From Oegoconia quadripuncta (Eukaryota > Arthropoda > Insecta > Lepidoptera > Autostichidae): a stretch of DNA of 64,000 bases. The translations under genes and the position numbers were made by a program. The notes below the pieces were generated by a model that was given only the letters and a program-made list of their open reading frames with translations, was not told the origin of the DNA and did not search any database. The stretch spans positions 39,880,067-39,944,066 of the forward strand of contig OX438741.1 of assembly GCA_949316235.1 (NCBI GenBank), given 5' to 3'. This document shows, piece by piece, positions 44,101 through 56,100 of this stretch. Each line of letters starts with the position of its first letter. Within the stretch, counting starts at the first letter, position 1.

Positions 44101-47100
44101 TAACTCGAAATATCTGCTTGTTTTAAGATCGCTCGATTTACGGGCGAAGATGACAATCACATTAACAAGAAACTGCCTAAGGAGTTGCTCCTCAGGATAC
44201 TCTCGTACCTCGACGTGGTGTCCCTCTGTCGGTGTGCACAGGTATGGAAAATACAATACTTTGATAAATCATATACTCAGTTATTTCTTTAATTAACTGA
44301 TATATAATTTATATCCACACTTATAGGTCATTCTCATTACCTATGAAATTGGCGTTTTGTATGAAGAATTTCATTAAGACTGTTTTCTCCATACAAACAT
44401 TTTTGATTTTTTTTTGGGAAAGGCAAATCCAAATTTAACTAAACTTTGTGTGTATTATCTGATAACATTAAGTTAAGTATAGGCAGCGTTAATTTTTAAA
44501 AGTAACCGCTTTATAAAAGTTTCAGCAAATCTAAGAAATGATTGTGGGAAGTACATGAAAAGAGCTCTGTTCAAATTTTTTTTATTATGTGATTTAGCCC
44601 AGATATTAAAAAATATTTCATGTGAAACCTTGATATTCCATTTTCCAAATAAAAAACAAATTTGGGTATAGCTTTGAAAATCGCGGGAATTGGTACATAT
44701 GATTAATGAAGAAAAAAAAACCAATTTCATAGGTAAAGACCCAATATTATGTAGCAAACAGATGGTAATAAGATACAGAGCTTATCGTCTACAACCTTTC
44801 AGTTCAAGATTCGCAACCAGACTGCCCCATGGATCGACCAGCTAGACCTCCCCGTTACCCATCCCCACTAAAATTCGCGAGCGTTCGGATTGGTCAATCA
44901 TAATCGTGCGTGATTGGCGGAATTCTATGTGTATTGCCATAGAGGAATAACACGTATTGCTAACACAAAATTACAATTAATAGTAATTAACTCAAAATTA
45001 CAATTAAAAGTATTAAAAATACCATAAAATTATTGAGAATCACCACAATACAAATGTGCTTTATGTTACAATAATTGTTACAACAGTTTTGTACTAGAAA
45101 AAAATATGTGATAATTAATTGTGTGAACTTATTTCAGGTATCGAAGCTATGGAACATATTGGCGCTCGATGGCTCCAACTGGCAGAGGATAGACTTGTTC
45201 GATTTCCAGAGAGATGTGGAGGTGGGTAAGATTATCTTCAGACAGTTGCTTTATAATGAATGCGGTAGTACGTGATAATGCGTCGACCGCCATTTATTAG
45301 AATACATAGAATACATTTATTTGTCGACCATGACACAAGTCACTTAACCTACATTATACACATACAATATAGAATACTGGGTTGGTATACAGTTAAAACT
45401 TATAACAGGAGACATGACCCATATCAGGGGCAACGAAATGGTCCAGACTCAGCATGTGCTGTGGGTAGAAATTGTGTGCATTTACAAATATTTATTTATT
45501 TATTTAATAAGATACAATTCACAATAACAAACAGGTTCAAGTATAAACAGGTCTGATATATGTGCCAATTATTTGACTTGAATTGACAGTTTAACAGTTT
45601 TTAATTTAACAGTTGGTTCATACAATCACTGGGTAGATCTTTGAGGTTTTAGAAATTTTCAATTTATTTTTGAGGGAACCGTTTTAGGCAATTTAGACCG
45701 TCTGTAGTATATCTCCCCCTACCCCCATTTTCACGTAGTATTTTTACCTGTATATTCATATGTTTGTCACATGCCTTGTGGGCCACAATCACCACCACCT
45801 GGAGCCAACCGTTAGAAAGAAGGCGTCGCGGCAGATGCAGAAAAGGAGATGGCGGGACGAGCTGGATAAGTTCCTCAACAACTGGTTAGAGGAAGCCCGG
45901 GACAGAGAGGCGGCGTGGAGAGAGAGGAGTGGAGCCTTTGCCCAGCAGTGGGACAATAGATAGATAGATAGATAAATCGTTTATTTGTATCTCCAGTCAC
46001 ACACATACCATAAGTTCCAAAGCAATTGGATAAACATATTTTATAACAATCCATAAAAGTAACATCAGGATACACTAGAGTATGTGTGCTGCAGCCGTAC
46101 AAATGGGTCATAGCTCAGTGTGTATAATTGCTCAGAGAGCAAAACATTGATTTTCAGCTATTGCCCACAGTATGGGCTTCTAATAATAATTCATATGTTT
46201 ATCTGTGTTATTGTAGTATTTTTTTTATGCACAACGGGTTGGTACTGACCTCAATCACACTTGATGTTAAGTGAAGATGAGTTCGAAGGTGGAAGCGTAC
46301 TGGCCCGGAAACCCCAACACATTTGAGGGACTGGCTATCTTATATGTGACAATTGGAACACAACAATGCTATTAACATTGCTGCTTGGCGGAACATATGA
46401 TGGTGGTAGCTAGCCAGGCGGACATTTAAAATAGCCTACCACCAACCAAGCCGAGTACTGAAATATGTACCCCGCTGGGGATCGAACCCGCGACCTCCGA
46501 ATCGTAAACCCAATGTTGTTTACATTGAGCCACAGAGGTGGAGAGTATTATTATATTGAAATAATTTTAAACTTTGACTTATGTCTCCACAGGGTCCAGT
46601 AATAGAGAACATATCACGGCGATGTGGCGGCTTCCTCCGGCAGCTGTCTCTTCGAGGGTGCGAGAGCATCGGGGATGGCTCCATGAAGAGTCTCGCTCAG
46701 GTAGTTGAAGGGTTCATCAACAGTCATAACTCCACCCAGCATCCTGTAACTGGGAGAAGACATGTCCCATCTAAAACGTGGGCCCAGATAACTCGATTTG
46801 TGTCAGAGGATTGACCACATGACAGGCAGTAAAAAAAAATCGAACTAATGTTATAAATGCGAATGTTTGGGTAAAATGCTTTTTAAGGTTCCAGTTGACA
46901 TTCAAAATTTGCCTTTGAATAAATTCAAAACAGACAAAAGGCTATTATAAATTTTCTAGCTTGAACATCTATTTGTGAGGACCTATAATTGGCTCTCTGT
47001 TTTCTAGAATAGTTTCCATTAGTGTTATTGTAGCTGTTGGTTTTCCGAATAAATAAAAATAAAATAAAATAAAATAGACCGCTCGGCGATATTCAGTCTA

Positions 47101-50100
47101 ATTATACAATTTTTTTTTAGTCACAACGGGTTGGTACTTGGCCTCAATCACACCTGATGTTAAGTGAAGATGAGGTCGAAGGTGGAAGCGTACTGACCCG
47201 GAAAAACCCAACACAATTGGGGGACTGGCTATCTTATCTCTGTCAACCGGAACACAACAATGCTATTAACATTGCTGCTTGCTTGCTTGCTTGCTTCCAA
47301 TTTCGGCCTCATCTTCACTTAACATCAGGTGTGATTAAGGTCAAGTACGAACCCGTCGTGCATAAAAAAAAGGAGTTTCTTCATCGTTTAAAAGCGGTCG
47401 GATAAATGCATATAAATAATTAAATTATGTGCATTTATCCGACTGTGCTGCTGTGTATGACCATGGATATTTATTGATAAATGATCGTCCACTTTGTTTC
47501 AGTCCTGTCCAAACATTGAAGATCTAAACCTGAACAAATGCAAGAAGATCACAGACCAGACCTGCCAGGCGTTGGGGAAGCGATGTAGCAAACTGCAGAG
47601 GTACGAGTGGCTTTAATCATTTATTAGCCGAATGAATGAATGAGTGAATGAACGAATGAATATTTATTTGCAGAAACATGGTACATACATCAGATGTTAT
47701 AACATTAGCGAAGTTTCATCACGTTTCGCCAGTATTCCATCAATCAGTCAATCAAATAACCTTTATTATTTAAATAAGAAAGATACATTCGACGACCTGT
47801 TTGGTGTAGTGGGTAGAAACTGTGACTACTATACCAAAACGTTGCGGGTTCGAATCCAGCTAGGGCCATATGTTTGTGTGATGAATACGGACATGTGTAC
47901 CCGAGTTATGGATGTTTTTGCGTTTATACATGTATTTATTTACAAAAAAAATATGTATTTGTTTAGTTTGTCAACCATCTGGTATCCATAACACATGCCT
48001 ACTGTGGACCTAGGTGGCGCTGTGTGTGTGCGCAAAGATATTTATTTATATATTGCACAAAAGGAGAATATACATTCTGAGACAATGTCAATTTTCCTTT
48101 TTCATTTAATATCAAATTAAAATAATTATTGCAATTTACTATTACACTCGTTGACTCGTCAGTCGTATTTGTTATCGATTAGCGAAGTTAAGCAATGACC
48201 GGCGCGGTCAGTCCTTGGATGGGTAACCACCAGTGCCCTTTTCATAGGAGTGATTCCGTGCTTCCGACGGCACGTGAAATAGTCGGTCCTGGTTTTCAAT
48301 TGAACATACAGGGCGGCTTAAAACACCGACTATCAAGTGACAAGTAGCGGATATAAATACAATCTTTGTTTTACAAAAACGAGCCGTCCGCGCAATTTAT
48401 TAATTGAGACCTGCAGTGTCACTTAGAGACAGATTTAAAGAGTATAATATTCTAAATAGGCTAATTAACAAAAAAAATAAAAAAATATTCTAAACTTTTC
48501 GTCACAGTACATTTTTGAAATGTGTCAAATGTCATATGTCAAAAAAAATATAGCATCATTTAGGAAAAATAGTGATAAACATGATGTCAATCCAAGAAAT
48601 AAAGATAAACTTGCAGGTCACATAAGTCGCCTCCGCAAAGTCAGTAATTCATTCGAATGGTTATGTATACACTTTATCAATAAAGTTCCTGTTGATATAC
48701 AAAATCTTCCTTCCAATAAATTTAAAGATACTATAAAACAGAAACTAATTAAGAAATCATATTATAAAATATCAGATTATTTAGATGATATACATTCATG
48801 GACATGAACAGCCCTTTCGCATAACCAGGCTATTTCACAATTAATAATGAAATACCTTTATTTTAAAAAGAACAACCTCTCGAGTTTCTTGCTTGTTCTT
48901 CTCAGGGGAAAATTGGCTTTTCAACAAGCAGTAGCTTAAAAAATGTAAAATCTGACTATTTTAAGTGTACCTTGTGTAAAATAAAGCATTTTTTTGGTTT
49001 TGATCTTGCCACTCTGATACAAATCGACAGGGCCCGCGTGGTGTATTATGGTCCATACCCCCTCCCAGTGAGTAGGCTGGGCCCCAACAGTGGGGACTTG
49101 TAAAGCTGATGATGACATTGACCCGAAGAACTGGAACTGTAGATAACTCTTTCGCTTTCCAGGATAAATCTGGACTCCTGCCCCAGTATAACAGATATAT
49201 CCCTGAAGGCTCTTGCGGAAGGATGTCCGGTGAGTTTTTTCAAATACAAATGTATTTGCTATTGAAAAGGGTACATTATAAGATGTTTCAGTACTGGTCC
49301 TATCGCCTATTCAGCCAGTTTTAGCAGCATGCAAATATCTATAAATTTAAAACTATTACAGTAATAATTATTTTTTGGATACTAAATTCATGTCGATAAC
49401 ATTAATTATTGTTAAATTCATAATATCAAATACATTACATAATTCATGTCAGTTACATTCATTAGTATTAAATACATTAGATATTTTAAATTTCCACCTT
49501 AATGATCCAAAAATTCTTTAATTGAATAGAATGTGTATTGGAGAAGCCGCTTCTTCAATTCTATTTTGAGTTTATTAGTCGGCAGTGCTTGTAATGCTTT
49601 AGGCAATTTATTAAATGTAACTTTTCCCATAAAATAACAGTTTTTTAGGTAACGCGTACTCTTAGGTACTTCACTAAGTACGAGTCTGTCTAGATACGTT
49701 GTGTTTAGTTGAAGAACATCTCTGGCTTGCTTATAAAATTTTTGTTGGTATTGTTGGCAATCAGCGACCTGTGCGGTTGACTGTTGTTCTGAGAAAGAGA
49801 TTTTCTCACTGGAGAAAACACTCTACAACGCCACTCCCCCCACATATCTGCTTATAGTTTAGCAACCGATCGCAAATTGCAAAAAAAAAAAAAAGTTGGT
49901 ATTGTTTAAAACCAAAAAAAAAAAATTTGGCTTTAATCGTGGTTGGTTATTTGGGGGACTGGCTTTCTTATCGCTGACAACCGGAACACAACAACATTGC
50001 TGTTTGGCGGCAGATTTAGATGGTTGTAGCTAGCCAGGCGGACATTTAAAATGTCCTACCACTAACCAAACCGAGTACTAATGGGCATCGAACCTGCGAC

Positions 50101-53100
50101 CTCCGATTCGTAAAACCTATGTTCTTTATGTTGAACCACGGAGGCGGTTAACTTACTTCAAAACCAAACCATGCGCCATTCTTTATTTGGCGGCCGCCAT
50201 GTTGGATTTTTTACCCAAAAAATGTATCCGAAATTTTGATTTCCAAGAGTGTCGGATATATGGTATTCTATGGAAAAACACACACGGAAAACAAAAAAGT
50301 CCGGCCTGCAAAAAGTTCGTCATCTGCGCGGCCCCTTTTCACAAAGAGATACCAACAATGCAACCCCATTGAATTTGAGCTCGGTTAATTTGTCTTCACA
50401 AGCAGCCTCATTGTAGATGGTATCCAGGGTCTGATGATGGAGCCGGAAGGTGGCTATGGGGGCTCTGTAATGCAACCCAATTTTTTACTGAAGTTTTAAA
50501 AAATATTTTTTCCATTTATTTTATTTCTGGTGTACATGGTACCACCATCTTATCTAAATCTGCCGCTAAGCAGCAATGTTAATAGCATTGTTGTGTTCCG
50601 GTTGTCAGAGATAAGATAGCCAGTCCCCCAAATGTGTTGGAGTTTCCGGGTCAGTACGCTTCCACCTTCGACCTCACCTTCACTTAACATCAGTTAATTA
50701 TTAATTCATAACAAAAAACATGGTTCAATCATTCATTAATTTTTTTTATCCACAACGGGTTTGCACTTGACCTCAATCACACCTGATGATAAGTGAAGAT
50801 GAGGTCGAAGGTGGAAGCGTACTGACCCGGAAACCCCAACACATTTGGGGGACTGGCTATCTTATCTCTGACAACAGGAACACAACAATGCTATTAACAT
50901 TGCTGCTTGGCGGCAGATTTAGATAAGATGGTGGTAGCTTGCCAGGCGGACGTTTAATATGCCCTACCACCAACGATTTATTGGTTTCCAGATGTTAACT
51001 CACGTCAATGTGTCATGGTGTCAGTCTATAACAGAGAACGGAGTGGAGGCGCTCGCTAGAGAGTGTCCCAAGCTGAGGAGCTTCATATGTAGAGGTAACG
51101 ACTAAGAGGTATTCCAGGGCTTGTAACCGGTCTCGAAAATACTGGTCAGTGACCCTGTCAGCGACACCAACGGTTGCTGGTTCGAATCCCGCGGGGGGTA
51201 AATGTTTGTGTGAGGAATACGAACATTTATTCCTGAGTCATGGATATTTATTATACACTGCAAATACTCTTTATTGCGCAAAATAATTTACAATATTTTT
51301 TGAATATAACAATAGAACACAATTAGGCGGTCCTATCAGTGAAAGCGATCTCTTCCAGACAAGCCACAGCTGTGGGACATTTGTAGGTAGAAAAACAGGT
51401 AGGGGATATAATGAATAGCTTGACGTATTGCACAACGGGTTGGTACTTGGCCTCAATCATACCTGATGTTAAGTGAAGATGAGGCCGAAGGTGGAAGAGT
51501 ACTGACCTGGAAACCCCATCATATATAATACAACAATGCTATTATCATTCTGTTCGGCGGCAGATTTAGATATTTAAAACGCCCTAAAAGGAGTACTAAT
51601 GGGGATTGAACCCGCGACCTCCGATTCGTAAAACCTATGTTCTTTATATTGAGCCATGGAGTCTGTTAACTTCTAAATCCAAACCATTCGCTGGAATGCT
51701 CGGGTGCAGACGCCATTCTTTATTTGGCGGCCGCCATGTTGGATTTTTTACCATGAAATGTATCCGACATTCTGATTTTCAAGAGTGTCGGATATAATGG
51801 TATTCTATTGAATAACACACACGGAAAACATAAAAAGTCCGGCCTGCAAAAAGTTCGTCATCTGCACGGCCCCTTTTCACAAAGAGATACCTAAATAACT
51901 TCCTTGCTTTTGAAGAAATATTAATGGGACTATTTATGTAATAGCGTTTTTTTTTTTTAATATTTGTGGTTCTTAAAAAAAACCTTACGTTTTCGTATTC
52001 TTTACATAATTAATCCCGCTTTTTGAACCCTTGTCCCGCTTTTTGTAGTTTATCAACCATCTGGTATCCATAACACAAGCCTAGATGCTTACTGTGGACC
52101 TAGATGGCGCTGTGTGTTTGTGCAAAAACATTTATTATATTATTCTTATTTAATTATTTATCATTTATTGCACACAAGAAAAAAACATACAGATACAACA
52201 TAATAGAGACGACACAACAGGTTCTGCTTATATATTATAATATTTAAAATGACGATTTCCCGGAAATTCCTTTTATAACTTGGCAATCCTAGGTGTAGCC
52301 CTCTCCCAGAGCTTTCTCTGGCCCCACCAGTGGGGATGTGTAAGGCTCCTGTTGGAATAAAATCTTCGAATTTCCAGGCTGCAAGAACGTGAACGACAGA
52401 GCGGTGACCTGCCTAGCGACCTACTGCCCGGACTTAGAAGTACTCAACGTGCAAGGTTGCGATGTGAGTGAGCTTAGCATAAACATATCTCAATAGATAC
52501 ATATATATTTTTTTTATGCACGACCTCAATCACACCTGATGTTAAGTGAAGATCAGGTCGAAGGTGGAAGCGTACTGACCCGGAAACTCCAAAACATTTG
52601 GGGGACTGGCTATCTTATCTCTGACAACCGGAGCACAACAATGCTATTAAGATTGCTGCTTGGAGGCAGATTTAGATAAGATGGTGGTAGCTAGCCAGGC
52701 GGACATTTAAAATGCCCTACCACCAACCAAACTTACTTAAACGTACCCCGCTGGGGATCGAACCCGCGACCTCCGAATCGTAAAGCTAATGTTGTATACA
52801 TTGAGCCACGGAGATGTGGTCGAAGATGAAGCACGCGATCCCAATTATAACATGCTCCTAATCATCTCAGCCCGTAAACATCCCACTGCGGGGATATCGG
52901 CCTTCCCTCGTATAATGAGGGAGTATGGGCCACAGTCTACCACGCTGGCCCAATCTGGGTTGGGGATTTCACATGCCTTAGAATTTTTATTTCTCAGGCA
53001 TGCAGGTTTCCTCACGATGTTTTCCTTCACCGTTTAAAAGCAGTCTGATAAATGCACATAAGTAATCTAATTAAATTTAGAAACTCATCGGTGCTTGGCC

Positions 53101-56100
53101 TGCCTGGGAATCGAACTCGGACCTCACAAATTGGGAGACAGCATCTTACCCGCTGAGCCACAGACGCTCCCATGATCGTGATCAATATGAATTGCTAATT
53201 AGGTTTATGGGACACTGTATACGCTTTTATAACCTTATACCTGAGAATATTAATCTAAATGAAAAACAATTTAAAAACCATGTCAAAACAACATTAACAA
53301 AAAAAGGTTATTACAAAATTAGTGACTACCTGAATGACAAAAACGCTTGGTATACTTCGCCCAGCTCCCAAAAATTATAAAATTGTATTAGTTGTATACT
53401 TTTATATATATATAAAAAAAAGATAAATTATTCTGTGGGTTTCTTGCGCCGCTTCTTTTCCCACAGATGATTTCCCTTTCCGAAGCGGTGGTAGCTTGGA
53501 CATACTGACTGACCGAAAAATGCTTAGCCCTATTTTTATTTCCAATACATTTAAATTGACATTCAACAAATTATATCATGTGTCTTACGTTGAAATAATT
53601 GCTTGAAGTTTGAAGTATGGTGGTTTTGTATACATTGCAGACGCTAACAGATGATTCGATCTCTGGCTTACTGGGCGGCATGAGACGGCTCTGCGTGTCC
53701 GGCTGTTCGCTACTGACGGACGCGACGCTGTCTGCGCTGGCGGCGCGCTGCCCCGACCTGGTGACCCTCGAGCTGGCTCAGTGCACACAGCTAACAGACG
53801 CCGGCTTCCAGGCACTCGCCAGGGTAAGGTGTTGGTGGTGGAGGGGTTCTTGGGAGATTTTTGTGAGTGGAAAGCGTTCTTGTGTGATAAAGGGGTCTTC
53901 GGAGTGGAAGGGTTCGTTGAAGTGAAAAGAGTTCTTGGTTTATACAGGGTTTGTTGGGTTATACAGAGGTTCTTGGGTTATACAGGGGTTCTTGGGTTAT
54001 ACAGGGATTCTTGGGTTATACAGGGATTCTTGTGTTATAGAGAGCTTCTTGGGTTATACAGGGTACCTTGAGTTAAACAGGGGTTCTTGTGTTATACAGA
54101 GTATCTTGAGTTATACAGGGCTTCTTGGGTTATACAGGGTATCTTGAGTTTTACAGGGGCTATTGGGTTATACAGGGTATGTTGAGTTATACAGGGTATG
54201 TTGAGTTATACAGGGTATCTTGTGTTATACAAGGCTCTTGAGTTATACAGGGGTTCTTGCGTTATACAGGGTACCTTGAGTTAAACAGGGGTTCTTGCGT
54301 TATACGGAGTAACTTGAGTTTTACAGGGGTTCTTGCATTATACAGGGTACCTTGAGTTAAACGGGGGTTCTTGAGTTATACAGGGCATCTTGTGTTATAC
54401 AAGGCTCTTGAGTTATACAGGGTTTTTTGAGAGTAAAAGGGGTTCGTTGGGAGTGGAAAAGTTTCTTAGATTATAAAAGGGGTCTTGAATCATATGGAGG
54501 TTCTTAGTAGTGGAAGGGGTTCTTGGGAGTGATGGTGATATGGGGAGTGAAAATGGTTCTTGGAGAATAAAGTGGTTCTGGGAGTGGAATTTATAAGTTT
54601 GGAATCGTGCATCAATCGTGAAAAACAGATTTTCGATAATTTATTTATTTAGCGAGAAAATGATTTTAACGTTAATAATTAATGTCTGCAGAGTTGCAAG
54701 ATGCTGGAGAGGATGGACTTGGAGGAATGTGTACTGATAACTGACGCGACGCTGGTGCACCTCGCCATGGGCTGCCCCAGGATGGAGAAACTGGTGAGAA
54801 TAACGAATATTTGTGGGTATTTTCCTCATCTTCACTTAACATCAGGTGTGATTCAGGTCAAGTACCAACCCGTTGTGCATAAAAAAATTAAATTATCAAA
54901 TACTTCTTAGAAATAACTTACATGTTGCTTTTCAGACCCTGTCACATTGCGAGCTGATAACAGACTACGGGATCAAACAATTGTCATTGGGGCCTTGTGC
55001 AGCCGAGCATCTCAACGTACTTGGTGAGTTCCAACCTGTCACGGATCAAAGAGATTTGCAATAATGAATATTGGGTCTTTACCTATGAAATTGGAGTTTT
55101 TTTTCTTCGTTAATCATATGTACCAATTCCTGCGATTTTCAAAGGTATATCCAAATTTGTTTTTTATTTGGATAATGGAATATTATTTCAAGGTTTCACA
55201 TGAAATATTTTTTAATATCTTGGCTAAATCACATAATAAAAAAAATTTAAACAGTGCTCTTTTCATGTGCTTCCCATAATCATTTCTTAGATTCGCTGAA
55301 AGTTTTATAAAGCGGTTACTTTTAAAAATTAACGCTGCCTATACCGAACTTAATGTTATCCGATAATACACACAAAGTTTAGCTAAATTTGGATTTGCCG
55401 TTCCCAAAAAAAAAATAATCAAAAAAGTTTGTTTGGAGAAAACAGTCTTAATGAAATTCTTCTTACAAAACGCCAATTTCATAGGTAAGGACTTAATATT
55501 AACACGTATTAGAACATATTGTAGCTATCGTCAGATAAGGAAGGTTAAGAAAAATCGTTCAGTATGTTCAACTCTCGGTAGCGAATCCGTAGTAAAGCTT
55601 CTAACAACAGGGCGTTTATTACAATAATGACCAAAGTTCTAGAAATTATCACACCTGATGTTAAGTGAAGATGAAAGTAAATTCGAATACTGTTTATCTC
55701 AAACAGTCAAAACATAAAATTTCTGCTTATTGGCAGATTTAGATAAGATTGTGGTAGCCCTACCACTAACTGACAAGTACTAAACATGTACCCCGTTGGG
55801 AACAGAACTTGCGACCTCCGTTTTGCATACCTTGTCGTTTACATTGCCATGGAGGCGGGTAAGGTTCTGTTGATGAGGAATTGTCTATTGCAGGTTTGGA
55901 CAACTGTCCCCTGGTGACAGACGGAGCTCTGGAGCACCTCATCTCGTGTCACAATCTGCAGCTGATAGAGTTGTACGATTGCCAGCTGGTCACCAGGAAC
56001 GCCATTAGGAAACTCAGAGTATGTATGAGGTGACAGGTTGCCATCCAAGATGGCGGAGAAGTCTGAAGTCTTTGTCTTTGTTTTTATGATGCCACTAGTA

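Noticed and set aside
45760..45963. Small host gene of about 67 codons
   Set aside because: The sequence matches the conserved C-terminus of insect LINE polyproteins and is followed by a (GATA)n retroelement tail.
48175..48300. 5S rRNA gene
   Set aside because: Only the internal promoter half is recognisable and it is fused to a SINE-type body.
53781..54147. Open frames reading Gly-Tyr/Leu-Tyr-Arg repeats after exon 9
   Set aside because: They arise from the 19-bp minisatellite and lie in an intron. The exon 9 to exon 10 junction is in phase without them.
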